Notes: a model not told the origin generated them from the letters alone. A stretch of DNA of 64,000 nucleotides from Acidimicrobiia bacterium (GCA_022820505.1 JAJEFK010000054.1:124001-188000); one strand, 5' to 3'; counted from the first letter of the stretch, positions 36,621-44,841 are shown. Program-made: numbers and translations.

Positions 36621-37847
36621 TTAGCTCAGGCGGGATTCGACCATGTCGAGGGCGTCGTCGGTCAGCACGGCGGCGACTCGGACACGATCGGCAGCGGCTG
36701 GCCCGTAGAACTCGCCCGGCGAGACGAGAATGCCCGCCTCGCGGAGCAGCGTGCGAGTGAACGCCCAAGCGTCGCCGTCGGGGGCCGCGACCCAGAGGTA
36801 GAAGCCGCCGCGCGGCAGCGCAGGCTCGGGACCGAATCGGCCGACGATGCGCGCCAGTCGCTCCAGCCGGTTCCGGTATCGCTCCCGTTGCTCGGCGACA
36901 TGGTCCTGTTCGGCCAGTGCTGCGACCGCCGCCGCTTGTGCGGGGCCCGGCACCATGAACCCGGCGTGCTTGCGAACCTCTCGCAGGTAGTGGACAAGTT
37001 CGGGATCACCTGCGTAGAAGCCCACCCTCACGCCGGCCAGGTTCGACCGCTTGGACAACGAATGAACCGCAACCACTCCGTCGACCTCAGCGCGCACGCT
37101 GCTGCCCGACTCTGCACAGCACTCATCGCCGCCAGTTGAGTCGCCGGCCGTGGCCGCGGAGGCCGGCGTCAGGATTGTGCGTGGAGGTCCGTCCCAGGTG
37201 AACTCGGCGTAGCACTCGTCGCTGAAGACAGACACATCCCGTTCGCGTCCCCAGCGCGCAGCGGCATCGAGATCATCAAGGCCGCCGGCGGGATTGCCGG
37301 GTGTGTTTACCCAGAGCACCAGGGCCCGCTCGGCGTCGGCATCGGAGATGGCGTCGAGCTGGATCGACCAGTGTTCGTCAGCCGGCACAGGCACTGCCCG
37401 GCAGCCGGCCAGCTCAGCTCCCATGGCATAGCTGGGGTAGCTGATCTCGGGGAAGAGCACGGTGTCCCGTTCGGGAGTTCGCAATCGCAGCCAGTGTGGC
37501 AGTCCTGCCACGAACTCCTTCGAGCCAATCGTCGCTGCCACTTCTGCATCGGCGTCGACCTGCACACTGAGCCGTTCGGTGCACCAGCGCGTGGCGGCCT
37601 CCCGAAGCTCGGGCGTGCCGATCGACGGCGGGTAGCCGCGCTCGGAATCCGACCCTCCCAGCGCTGCCAGCACAGCCGGCGTGGGCGGGTCCACCGGCGT
37701 GCCGATGGAGAGGTCCACCAGCCCGCCGTCATGCCGCTCAGCGAGCGGCTTCAGCTCGTCCAGCCGGTCATAGGGATACGGCGGCGGCACATACCCGGCG
37801 CGTGCGTTCACCGCGACATCATTGCGCGCCATTGCCTTGGGCAACAT
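36621..37847 (-). CDS. dapC: N-succinyldiaminopimelate aminotransferase DapC
   Basis: 408 residues if the ATG at 37847 is used, which overlaps the hflX end by 29 bp; ATG 37832 and GTG 37811 are alternatives, and the frame stays open to 37925. It is a fold-type I PLP aminotransferase of the actinobacterial DapC group: LVDLSIGTPVDPPTPAV near the start, NTPGNPAGG, FSDECYAEF, and the PLP lysine in SLSKRSNLAGVRVGFYAG. An unusual 25-residue insertion with two adjacent Cys (DECCAESGSS) lies just before the lysine motif. It makes N-succinyl-LL-diaminopimelate in lysine and peptidoglycan synthesis and is in one unit with dapF. Confidence 0.88.
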   Translation of the reverse strand: MLPKAMARNDVAVNARAGYVPPPYPYDRLDELKPLAERHDGGLVDLSIGTPVDPPTPAVLAALGGSDSERGYPPSIGTPELREAATRWCTERLSVQVDADAEVAATIGSKEFVAGLPHWLRLRTPERDTVLFPEISYPSYAMGAELAGCRAVPVPADEHWSIQLDAISDADAERALVLWVNTPGNPAGGLDDLDAAARWGRERDVSVFSDECYAEFTWDGPPRTILTPASAATAGDSTGGDECCAESGSSVRAEVDGVVAVHSLSKRSNLAGVRVGFYAGDPELVHYLREVRKHAGFMVPGPAQAAAVAALAEQDHVAEQRERYRNRLERLARIVGRFGPEPALPRGGFYLWVAAPDGDAWAFTRTLLREAGILVSPGEFYGPAAADRVRVAAVLTDDALDMVESRLS

Positions 37848-39213
37848 CTGAGGGCGCGTCGCCGTGAGCGGCGCCGGTCGCGAATTCGGCGAAGAGGCTG
37901 CGGGAGACGGCGTCGAGCCGTGCACGCACCACGGTTCCGTCGTCGTCGTGAGTCTCCGAGAGCACCTCGCCTTCCCGGTGGACGGCCGCGAGGGCGTCGC
38001 CGCGGGAGTAAGGGATGCGCAGCTCGGTGACCTCGGTGAGGTGCCGGAGACGGTCGCCGACAGCGAGCAGGAGCTCCTCGACGCCGTCGCCCCTGCTGGC
38101 CGATATCGCCCGGGAGCCCTCGTAGCGCTCCAGCAACTGCCTCACCGTGCCGCCGTCGGCGGCATCGCACTTGTTGAACGCGATGAGCTCTTCGACGTCG
38201 CCGGCGCCGATCTCGCGCAGCACAGCGCGCACCACGTCGATGTGCATCTCCGGCTCCGCTGCAGAGGCGTCGACCAGGTGCACCAGCAGATCGGCCTCGG
38301 CCACCTCCTCCAGCGTCGACATGAACGCCTCCACCAGCGATGTGGGTAGCTTCTTGATGAACCCGACCGTGTCGGTAACGAGCACCGTCTCGCCGCCGGG
38401 CAGCTGCAGCCGCCGGGTGGTGGCGTCGAGCGTCGCGAACAGCCGATCTTCCACCAGCACATTGGCCCCGGTGAGGCGCCGCAGCAGGGTCGACTTGCCG
38501 GCGTTGGTGTAACCCACGATCGCAACCGTGTGGTAGCGGGAGCGCCGGCGCGACTTGCGCTGGTTCAGCCGGGTCCGCCGCAGCCCCCGCAGGTCCTTCT
38601 CTAGCCGCGCCAGCCGCCGCTGGATACGACGCCGGTCCACCTCGAGCTGGGTCTCGCCCGGTCCCCGCGTGCCGATGCCGCCCGCCTGCTGCGAGAGCTG
38701 CCGCCCGCGGCCGCGCAGCCGGGGGAGCCGGTAGCGAAGCTGAGCCAGTTCCACCTGGGCCTTGCCCTCGAGCGTCGTGGCGTTCTGGGCAAAGATGTCG
38801 AGGATCACCGCCGTGCGGTCCAGCGCGGTGCGCTTCAATATCCGCTCCAGGTTGAACTGCTGCGCCGGCGACAGCTCGTCGTCGAACACCACGGTGTCAG
38901 CGTCGTGCTCAAGCGACGCATCGAGGATCTCGTCAGCCTTCCCCCGCCCCACAAACGTCGCCGGATCAGGAGCATCCCGCCGCTGAACAATCCGCTCCAC
39001 CGAGTCCGCGCCAGCGGTGTCCACCAACCGCTCCAGCTCGTCGAGGTTGGCGTCCACCTCATCAGCAGTCCGCTCCGCCAGCTGCACCCCCACCAGCACG
39101 ATCTGCTCCCGAAAAGCCCGATCAATCAGCCCCGACTCAGCCCCCCCAAACTCCCCAAAGCCCCCCCGATGGCTCTCGTCCGCCACCTGGCCCACGTCGT
39201 CAGCTTCAGCCAT
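37819..39213 (-). CDS. hflX: GTPase HflX
   Basis: 464 residues from the ATG at 39213, which overlaps the dapF stop as TGATG; the frame runs on to 39417 inside dapF. HflX binds the large ribosomal subunit and splits stalled ribosomes. The N-terminal domain (about 30-165) has AGADSVERIVQRRDAPDPATFVGRGK; a coiled-coil with RRIQRRLARLEKDLRGLRRTR follows at about 195-225; G1 is GYTNAGKST, G3 is DTVGF and G4 is FNKCD. The C terminus is a variable Ala/Asp tail. Order dapF-hflX-dapC on the minus strand, with overlapping ends, points to one transcript. Confidence 0.95.
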   Translation of the reverse strand: MAEADDVGQVADESHRGGFGEFGGAESGLIDRAFREQIVLVGVQLAERTADEVDANLDELERLVDTAGADSVERIVQRRDAPDPATFVGRGKADEILDASLEHDADTVVFDDELSPAQQFNLERILKRTALDRTAVILDIFAQNATTLEGKAQVELAQLRYRLPRLRGRGRQLSQQAGGIGTRGPGETQLEVDRRRIQRRLARLEKDLRGLRRTRLNQRKSRRRSRYHTVAIVGYTNAGKSTLLRRLTGANVLVEDRLFATLDATTRRLQLPGGETVLVTDTVGFIKKLPTSLVEAFMSTLEEVAEADLLVHLVDASAAEPEMHIDVVRAVLREIGAGDVEELIAFNKCDAADGGTVRQLLERYEGSRAISASRGDGVEELLLAVGDRLRHLTEVTELRIPYSRGDALAAVHREGEVLSETHDDDGTVVRARLDAVSRSLFAEFATGAAHGDAPSDVAQGNGAQ

Positions 39214-40220
39214 CAAGCATCCAGTGCTGGTGCGTCTAGTTGCCACACATGGTTGCCGAGGTGCTCGACCCAAACGCTGAGGATGGGGTGACCGTCGACT
39301 TGGTCGGTCGAGACGGTCGCCTCGCCGCCAGGCATCTCGACGAGAGTTTCTGTGCCGGGCAGCACGAGACCCCATTTCTGTGCCCACACGGCAGCGGTGA
39401 CGGCACCCGTGCCGCATGCCTGCGTCAGCCCCGCGCCGCGTTCCCAGACGGACATGCCGATCGACGATGAGTCCGCCGAATCGGAGTTCTCTTGCTCGGT
39501 CGGCCAGATGAACTCGACATTGATGCCGCGGGGAAAGTGTGCCTCGAACGCTGCACCGAGATCAGCGGTATCGCGTGCGTTGATCGGCCGACCAGCGTTG
39601 ATGACGAGATGCGGATTGCCGACGTCGCCGGTCTCCCGCTGCACGCTTCCGAGGGCCCGCCTGATGTGTTCGTCAAGCGCTGCCGAAATGTCCGGTCCGC
39701 TGGCCACGTGAGGCATGTGGACTTCGGCGAGCGGATCGATGGGCTCGACTGATCCGTTCTCGGCTACTGCGAATTCGGCGCTCAAGGTCACGCGCCTCGC
39801 TCCGTCCGCCGTGTCAACTGTCAATTCGAGAATGTCGCCCCGCGCTTCGGCACGCTCACCAAACTCCATGCCCGCAACGAAGGTACGGGCTACCTCGTTG
39901 GCCAAACAGGCGAGACCATTGCCGCTCACCTCTGCTGACGACCCGTCGGAGTTGTACAGCTTCATCCCGACACGCCTGGCCGGCGTTGCGGTAGCGGATT
40001 CGTCTGCGTCCGGAGCCAGGCTCGGCTGCGCGGGATTCATGCCACTGGCCAGTATCAAGCCGTCGGCACCGATGCCCTCGCGTCGATCGCAGGTCTCTCG
40101 GGCAAGTCCGGCCAAGTCGCCGACACGTCGTTCGAGATCTGCTTTCTCGCGGTCGCTCAACAGGGCGACGAGAAAGTCGTTGCCGAGACCCTGGTGCTTG
40201 GCGAGTCGGAGCGCCTCCAC
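39213..40220 (-). CDS. dapF: Diaminopimelate epimerase DapF, first catalytic Cys replaced by Ser
   Basis: 335 residues from the GTG at 40220, where the family's KHQGLGNDFLVAL start is found; TGTGACAAT stands 5-6 nt upstream as an extended -10. The fold has two similar halves. The C-terminal active Cys is C269 in TQACGTG. The N-terminal one, normally Cys in CGNGxR, is S99 in AEVSGNGLAC, coded AGC at 39924-39926, one base from TGC. The Arg of GNGxR is Ala. So the two-base epimerase mechanism looks altered. It would convert LL- to meso-diaminopimelate for peptidoglycan and lysine. It is first in the dapF-hflX-dapC unit. Confidence 0.87.
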   Translation of the reverse strand: MEALRLAKHQGLGNDFLVALLSDREKADLERRVGDLAGLARETCDRREGIGADGLILASGMNPAQPSLAPDADESATATPARRVGMKLYNSDGSSAEVSGNGLACLANEVARTFVAGMEFGERAEARGDILELTVDTADGARRVTLSAEFAVAENGSVEPIDPLAEVHMPHVASGPDISAALDEHIRRALGSVQRETGDVGNPHLVINAGRPINARDTADLGAAFEAHFPRGINVEFIWPTEQENSDSADSSSIGMSVWERGAGLTQACGTGAVTAAVWAQKWGLVLPGTETLVEMPGGEATVSTDQVDGHPILSVWVEHLGNHVWQLDAPALDA

Positions 40221-40329
40221 ACGTCCATTGTCACACCTCGACCCTGAATTCCACGAGCGAATTGCGACAGAGGGTGAACGACCGGACCGCCGAGGGGTGG
40301 GCGGGGGCAGGGGTGCCCACGCGCAGTTC

Positions 40330-40370
40330 GCAGCGCCACAGCCCATCCACCCCGTTGCGGGTGGCGCTGC
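40330..40370. repeat. Inverted repeat in the SDR-dapF gap
   Basis: GCAGCGCCAC at 40330-40339 and GTGGCGCTGC at 40361-40370 pair perfectly (11 bp with the flanking C-G) around a 21-nt loop. It lies in the 214-bp gap between dapF and the SDR, which holds no gene. It may be part of the SDR 3' end or of a dapF leader further upstream. Confidence 0.45.
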
Positions 40371-40393
40371 GCATGTTTGAGCATGGGTGCGCC

Positions 40394-40416
40394 TGCCCCC
40401 GGCCAGCCCGGGGGCA
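40394..40416 (-). terminator. GC-rich hairpin downstream of the SDR gene
   Basis: TGCCCCCGG and CCGGGGGCA form a perfect 9-bp stem around CCAGC, 19-41 bp after the SDR stop. There is no T-run, so it would be a factor-assisted or U-less terminator. It is the strongest hairpin in the gap. Confidence 0.55.
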
Positions 40417-40434
40417 AAGAAGCTGCCGACGTGC

Positions 40435-41394
40435 CTACGTGGTGGGTTCGCGCTGGCCGTAGTTCTTGAAGGTGTCGCCGATCGAGGTGGCCACCGAGGC
40501 CAGCTTCGAACGACCCTCGTTCAGCCGCGGGGCCATCGCGGCCAGACCCTCGACGGTCCAGCGGCCCTCGGTGACGATGATGTCGTCATCGGCGAGCGAC
40601 CAACCCTGGTACAGCCCCACCTCGTTGGCGCCCACATGGAACACCCCGCCAGTGAACGGGCAGTCTTCCGTCGAGAGGTACGCCACCAGCGGGCTGACAT
40701 TGGCCGGGTCGTACACGTCGAACTCCGCGGGGTCGTCGGGCGCCTTCACCACGTCGCCCAGCCCGGGCGTCTGCAGCGTCAGACGGGTGCGTGCCACCGG
40801 CGCCAGGCAGTTGACGCGCACGTTGTAGCGGGCGAGCTCGCCGGCTGCCACGAGCGTCATCGCGGCAATGCCCGCCTTGGCGCCCGTGTAGTTGAACTGA
40901 CCCAGGTTGCCGAGCATCGCGCCCGATGCCGTATTGATGATCGAGCCGCGGACTTCCTTGCCCGCCTTGGTCTGCTCGCGCCAGTACGCAGCAGCCCAGC
41001 GGGTGGGACAGAAGTGACCCTTCATGTGCACTTCCACGACAGCGTCCCACTCCGGCTCGGTCATATTGACCACGACGCGGTCGCGCAGGATCCCTGCGTT
41101 GTTCACCAGCACGTGCAGGTCGCCGAAGGCCTCGACGGCCTGGTTCACCATGCGCTGGGCGCCCTCCCAGTCGGTGACGCTGTCGCCGTTCGCAACTGCC
41201 TCACCGCCCATGGCCTCGATCTCGGACACCACCTCTTGCGCAGGTCCTTGATCCGCGCCAGTGCCGTCCGCGGAACCGCCGAGGTCGTTCACGACGATCT
41301 TCGCCCCCTCCGACGCCATCAGCAGCGCATGCTCACGGCCGATGCCGCGGCCGGCGCCGGTAATCAGGACGACACGTCCGTCAAGTGCACCCAT
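40435..41394 (-). CDS. SDR family oxidoreductase (multifunctional-enzyme type 2 dehydrogenase-like)
   Basis: 319 residues. TGAGRGIGREHALLMASEGAKIVVNDLGG (about 11-39) is the cofactor loop, with the NDLGG that marks hydroxyacyl-CoA dehydrogenase domains of peroxisomal MFE-2-like proteins. NNAG follows at about 105; the active site is Ser in INTASGAMLG and Y-x3-K in FNYTGAKAG. The C-terminal ~70 residues (FTGGVFHVGANEVGLYQG...) form the extension typical of these longer SDRs. It probably oxidises a 3-hydroxyacyl-CoA. Its start is 23 bp from the 3' end of tRNA-Gly on the same strand. Confidence 0.88.
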   Translation of the reverse strand: MGALDGRVVLITGAGRGIGREHALLMASEGAKIVVNDLGGSADGTGADQGPAQEVVSEIEAMGGEAVANGDSVTDWEGAQRMVNQAVEAFGDLHVLVNNAGILRDRVVVNMTEPEWDAVVEVHMKGHFCPTRWAAAYWREQTKAGKEVRGSIINTASGAMLGNLGQFNYTGAKAGIAAMTLVAAGELARYNVRVNCLAPVARTRLTLQTPGLGDVVKAPDDPAEFDVYDPANVSPLVAYLSTEDCPFTGGVFHVGANEVGLYQGWSLADDDIIVTEGRWTVEGLAAMAPRLNEGRSKLASVATSIGDTFKNYGQREPTT

Positions 41395-41416
41395 GTTGTT
41401 CTCCCGTCATGGAACT

Positions 41417-41493
41417 TGGAGCGGATGACCGGGGTCGAACCGGCGACCTCAACCTTGGCAAGGTTGCGCTCTAACCAACTGAGCTACATCCGC
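41417..41493 (-). tRNA. tRNA-Gly (GCC)
   Basis: On the minus strand the 7-bp acceptor GCGGATG/CATCCGC, D-arm GCTC..GAGC, anticodon stem-loop with loop TTGCCAA (anticodon GCC) and T-arm around GGTTCGACCCC are all present. The discriminator is U, as usual for tRNA-Gly, and CCA is encoded in the DNA. The -10-like TACAGT is 10 nt upstream. Confidence 0.97.
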
Positions 41494-41503
41494 GCGGCGG
41501 ATC

Positions 41504-41509
41504 ACTGTA
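41504..41509 (-). promoter_or_regulatory. -10 box of tRNA-Gly
   Basis: TACAGT on the minus strand, 10 nt before the mature 5' end at 41493. Confidence 0.5.
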
Positions 41510-41567
41510 GCAAGCACCTACCGCACAGACGTGTGGAATCAGAGGGGTGCTGCCGCTTCCGGGCGGG

Positions 41568-41792
41568 CTATTCGGCGGGGGGCCGCAGGTCGATCCGCAG
41601 CGTCAGGATCCCGTCGTCGAGCGTGGCGGTGGCATCGCCGATCATGGCGTAGTCCATGAAGTCGAGCTCGGCCTGACGGATGAAGTGGCGCCGTTCCTCG
41701 CCGCCGATGGCGGGCAGGTTGCGCTTGCGCACCGCCTCGGCACGCTCGACGAAGCGGGTGATCATTTCCTGGGGGTCGAAGGTCTCGCTCAT
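41568..41792 (-). CDS. Small hypothetical protein
   Basis: 74 residues, not recognised. The sequence is mostly helical and charged in its first 45 residues (RFVERAEAVRKRNLPAIGGEERRHFIRQAELDFMDYAMIG) and ends in two short beta-like stretches (ATATLDDGILTLRIDLRP). The tail reads like a beta-hairpin from a metal- or effector-binding domain, but nothing decisive is seen. It follows the small membrane protein after 13 bp, so metX, the membrane protein and this gene form one minus-strand unit. Coding is supported by the tight spacing; function is open. Confidence 0.7.
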   Translation of the reverse strand: MSETFDPQEMITRFVERAEAVRKRNLPAIGGEERRHFIRQAELDFMDYAMIGDATATLDDGILTLRIDLRPPAE

Positions 41793-41805
41793 GTCATTCT
41801 GGCTC

Positions 41806-42012
41806 TCATGATGGCTCGGCCGCAGTGCTCACGTCACCTTGCCACCGCTGCGGGGCCGTCCGCCGCAGGTACAGGACGAATCCGGTACCGCACGCCACGG
41901 TGAGCAGGCCCAACACTGCCACCAGCAGCCACCACACGCCGAGGCCCGAGCCCACGGCTTCGGACGGCACGCTGGTATGCGCATCGGCCAGCAGCGCCGC
42001 GCCGCTGCCCAT
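41806..42012 (-). CDS. Small single-pass membrane protein
   Basis: 68 residues from the ATG at 42012, which overlaps the metX stop as TGATG; a TTG one codon upstream is the alternative. It has one long membrane helix at about 25-50 (LGVWWLLVAVLGLLTVACGTGFVLYL), followed by a positive RRTAPQRW segment, so the C terminus is inside. No family is recognised. Translational coupling to metX says it is expressed with methionine synthesis genes, but a direct role is not implied. Confidence 0.7.
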   Translation of the reverse strand: MGSGAALLADAHTSVPSEAVGSGLGVWWLLVAVLGLLTVACGTGFVLYLRRTAPQRWQGDVSTAAEPS

Positions 42013-43250
42013 CAACGGGTGGCTCCCGGCGATCCCGCATCGCTCTTGTAGATGTCGTCGATGAACTCGCCCATCGGCGGGCCGGTCTGGTCGGGCTCGG
42101 TGAGAAAGCCGTCGTGGCCGTTGTCGCTGTCGATGTCGACGTGCTCGACTCGCATCATGCCGCGGCTCCGCAGAGCCTCGACGATCCTGAGCTGCTGGGG
42201 TCGCGGGTAGAGGAAATCGGTGCGCACGCTCATCACCATGGTCGGCGCCACGATGCGTGCGAGCGCGGCATCGATGCCGCCACGGCCCCGCCCGACATCG
42301 TGCAGGTCCATCATCTTGTTGAGCACCAAGTAGGTGTTGGCGTCGAAGCGGGGCACGAACTTCGCTCCCTGGTAGTCGAGATAGCTCTCGACGTCGAAGC
42401 GCTGCTCGAGCCGCAGCGGAAGCACCGGATCCTCGCTGTGGCGGGCGAACCGGCGATCGAACTCGTCGCCGGAGCGGTAGTGGATCATCGCGATCCGCCG
42501 TGCATTGGCGAGACCACGATGGGGCCCGCCGCCGTCGGGTGCGTCGTAGTAGCGGCCGCCCCTGAAGTTGGGGTCGTCATGGATCGCCTGCCGCCCGACC
42601 TTGCTCCAGGCAATCTGCTGCGCGGATGCCTCAGCCGACGCTGCGATCACGACCAGCGAGCCGACCCGCTGGGGGTAGGTGATGCCCCACTCCAGCACGG
42701 CCATGCCGCCCATGGAGCCACCCACGACGCTGAGCCAGCGGCTGATGCCGAGGTGCCGACCCAGCGCCCACTGCGACCGCACCACGTCGCGGTTGGTGAC
42801 CACGGGAAAATCGGGTCCGTAGCGCTCGCCGGTGGACGGGTTCAGCGACGACGGGCCGGTGCTGCCTTGGCAGCCGCCGAGCACGTTGGCGCACACGATG
42901 AAGTAGCGGTTGGTGTCGAGCGGGCGGCCGGGGCCGATGAAGTCGTTCCACCAGCCCTCGGTGAGCTGAGCGGGCGGATGTGCAGCGCCATGAGCGTGCG
43001 CATCGCCGGTCAGTGCATGGCAGACCAGCACCGCGTTGGACGCGTCAGCGTCGAGTGCGCCCCAGGTCTCATACGCGAGCACTGGCTGGTGGAGCAGGCC
43101 GCCGCCTTCCAGCGTGAACGGCCGATCCGGCGACAGCTCGAAGAACTGCCGCTCGGCCGCGCCGAGGCCCGGGTGCCATGCACCCGAGGCGGGCAGCGGC
43201 CAGGCCGCCGCATCGTCGTTCGGGGCGCTCGCGCGCCTCGCACTGTCCAC
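42012..43250 (-). CDS. metX: Homoserine O-acetyltransferase MetX
   Basis: 412 residues, GTG start. It is an alpha/beta-hydrolase-type acyltransferase making O-acetylhomoserine for methionine synthesis. The nucleophile elbow is GGSMGGMAVLEW (Ser near 165), the catalytic Asp is in the SVRTDFLYPRPQQ region, and the His is in SDNGHDGFL (about 383-391). LVCHALTGDAHAHG and NRYFIVCANVLGGCQGSTGP are further MetX blocks. The last part is the usual helical lid arrangement. Upstream (43295-43316) is a perfect inverted repeat. No SAM riboswitch was recognised in the 111-bp leader. Confidence 0.94.
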   Translation of the reverse strand: MDSARRASAPNDDAAAWPLPASGAWHPGLGAAERQFFELSPDRPFTLEGGGLLHQPVLAYETWGALDADASNAVLVCHALTGDAHAHGAAHPPAQLTEGWWNDFIGPGRPLDTNRYFIVCANVLGGCQGSTGPSSLNPSTGERYGPDFPVVTNRDVVRSQWALGRHLGISRWLSVVGGSMGGMAVLEWGITYPQRVGSLVVIAASAEASAQQIAWSKVGRQAIHDDPNFRGGRYYDAPDGGGPHRGLANARRIAMIHYRSGDEFDRRFARHSEDPVLPLRLEQRFDVESYLDYQGAKFVPRFDANTYLVLNKMMDLHDVGRGRGGIDAALARIVAPTMVMSVRTDFLYPRPQQLRIVEALRSRGMMRVEHVDIDSDNGHDGFLTEPDQTGPPMGEFIDDIYKSDAGSPGATR

Positions 43251-43294
43251 AGCTGAGCCTTCGTCCTGGGGCCTTCGATTCCGGAGGCCGGGTT

Positions 43295-43316
43295 CCAGCG
43301 GCCAGATTGCCGCTGG
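43295..43316. promoter_or_regulatory. Perfect inverted repeat upstream of metX
   Basis: CCAGCGGC-CAGATT-GCCGCTGG, an 8-bp perfect stem, 45-66 bp before the metX start and downstream of the helicase stop on the same strand. It could end the helicase transcript or act as an operator or leader hairpin for metX. No T-run is present. Confidence 0.45.
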
Positions 43317-43361
43317 ATAGGCAAGGGTACCGGTCGCTTCTGGCCCGTCTAAAGGGATTAT

Positions 43362-44531
43362 TCAGCGGCTGGCGTTGTCGCTGCTGGCCGCAAACGCTGC
43401 GAGATCGTCGAGACGCTCGTCATTCGAGAACACATCGTGCAGCCGCAGCCGCAGGCCCAGCCGGCGCTGCAGCTGGCGCACCTCGAGCTCTTCGTCCCAC
43501 AGGAACATGGTGACGGCGGTGCCGCTGCGGCCAGCGCGAGCCGTCCGACCGGAGCGGTGCAGGTAGGTCTTGTGCTCGGGGGGCACGTTGTAATGCACCA
43601 CCACGTCGACCTCATCGATGTGCAGCCCTCGGGCGGCCACGTCGGTAGCCACAAGTGCGGCCAGCTTGCCCTTGGCGAAGCTGGCGAGCGCACGCTCCCG
43701 CTTGACCTGGGGCAGGTCGCCGTGGATGGCGCCTGCTTGCACTCCCGCCTCTCGCAGGTCACGGGTGAGCTGGTCGGCGCCCCGCTTCGTGCGGGTGAAC
43801 AGCAGCGTGCGCCCGTTCGCCTCGATGATGCGGGCGGCGACCCGTACCCGGTCCATCTTGTGCACCGACAGGAACAGGTGCCCCATCTCCGAGACAGTCA
43901 CCTCGCGTTCGGTGACTTCGTGGAAGACCGGGTCTCGCAGGTGTCGCTTCACCAGCGTGTCCACGACTCCGTCGAGCGTCGCCGAGAAGAGCAGCGTCTG
44001 ATGCTGACCGTCGATGTGGCGCAGCACCCACTCGACCTGGGGCAGGAACCCCATGTCGGCCATCCGGTCGGCTTCGTCGACCACCACCCGCTGGATGCCC
44101 GAAACGTTGACAGCGCCGCGGTCGATGAGATCGATGAGCCGTCCGGGAGTGGCGATGACCACATCCATGCCCCCCGACAGCAGCTCGATCTGCCGATCGA
44201 GGTTGGTGCCGCCATAGGTCGCAATAGACCGCAGGTCGGCTGCTTTGGCCAGCGGCTCGACCACGGCGGCGATCTGGTTCGCCAGCTCGCGGGTCGGCGT
44301 GAGCATGAGGGTGGTGGGGTGGCCGTCGGCGGCACGAGGCGTCAGCGCCAGCATGGGCAGGCTGAACGCCAGCGTCTTGCCGGAACCCGTCTTGGCTTTG
44401 CCGCAGACGTCTCGGCCGGCGAGTGCTTCGCCGATGGTCAATTCCTGGATGGCGAACGGCTCGGTGATTCCTTGGTCAGCCAGGGTGTCGCAGAGGGGTT
44501 CGGGTACGCCTAGTTCACTGAATGTTGTCAC
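43362..44531 (-). CDS. DEAD-box ATP-dependent RNA helicase
   Basis: 389 residues from the GTG at 44531, where the Q-motif block TFSELGVPEPLCDTLADQG begins; the frame opens at 44753 but the extra part is Arg/Ser-rich and unlike a helicase. Motifs: I AKTGSGKT, Ia PTRELA, II DEAD in VVDEADRMADMGF, III SAT in FSATLD, IV-VI in TLLFTRTKRGADQL, ATDVAARGLHI and HRSGRTARAG. It unwinds RNA duplexes, e.g. in ribosome assembly or cold adaptation. The C-terminal tail is short (about 20 residues), without an RNA-binding extension. The 239 bp between it and tRNA-Cys hold only a 20-bp-spaced GGCGTGTGA repeat. Confidence 0.93.
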   Translation of the reverse strand: MTTFSELGVPEPLCDTLADQGITEPFAIQELTIGEALAGRDVCGKAKTGSGKTLAFSLPMLALTPRAADGHPTTLMLTPTRELANQIAAVVEPLAKAADLRSIATYGGTNLDRQIELLSGGMDVVIATPGRLIDLIDRGAVNVSGIQRVVVDEADRMADMGFLPQVEWVLRHIDGQHQTLLFSATLDGVVDTLVKRHLRDPVFHEVTEREVTVSEMGHLFLSVHKMDRVRVAARIIEANGRTLLFTRTKRGADQLTRDLREAGVQAGAIHGDLPQVKRERALASFAKGKLAALVATDVAARGLHIDEVDVVVHYNVPPEHKTYLHRSGRTARAGRSGTAVTMFLWDEELEVRQLQRRLGLRLRLHDVFSNDERLDDLAAFAASSDNASR

Positions 44532-44753
44532 GGGGGTCTTTTCGAAGGTCGTGGCCCAAGGGTTGCGCTGCCAGCTACGCGAACTGCGACAACGCTGGGC
44601 AGTGAGGCCACGCGGCGAACTGCCTTGGCTGCCGAGTGTATGGGAGCAGCGGTGCGGGGCGGCGGAGGAAGGCGTGTGACGCCACCGATTGGCGTGTGAG
44701 GCGCCGCGCTCGAGAGCACCGCAAATGCCGCCGCCAACGCCAGGGTCGGCCAC

Positions 44754-44759
44754 TACCCT
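44754..44759 (+). promoter_or_regulatory. -10 box of tRNA-Cys
   Basis: TACCCT, 11 nt before the mature 5' end at 44771. Confidence 0.5.
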
Positions 44760-44770
44760 GCGGTGGGCCG

Positions 44771-44841
44771 GGCGGAGTGGCCGAGTGGTTAGGCAGCGGC
44801 CTGCAAAGCCGTGTACGCCGGTTCGAATCCGGTCTCCGCCT
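44771..44841 (+). tRNA. tRNA-Cys (GCA)
   Basis: Acceptor GGCGGAG/CTCCGCC, a short D-arm, anticodon loop CTGCAAA (GCA) and T-arm with GGTTCGAATCC. The discriminator is U, as expected for tRNA-Cys. CCA is not encoded (CGC follows). 71 nt. Confidence 0.96.

Noticed and set aside
43251..43361. A SAM riboswitch upstream of metX
   Set aside because: No conserved SAM-aptamer blocks were recognised by eye; only a simple hairpin is visible.
44641..44710. GGCGTGTGA repeated 20 bp apart between the helicase and tRNA-Cys
   Set aside because: Two short copies only, in low-complexity GC-rich DNA; no feature can be supported.
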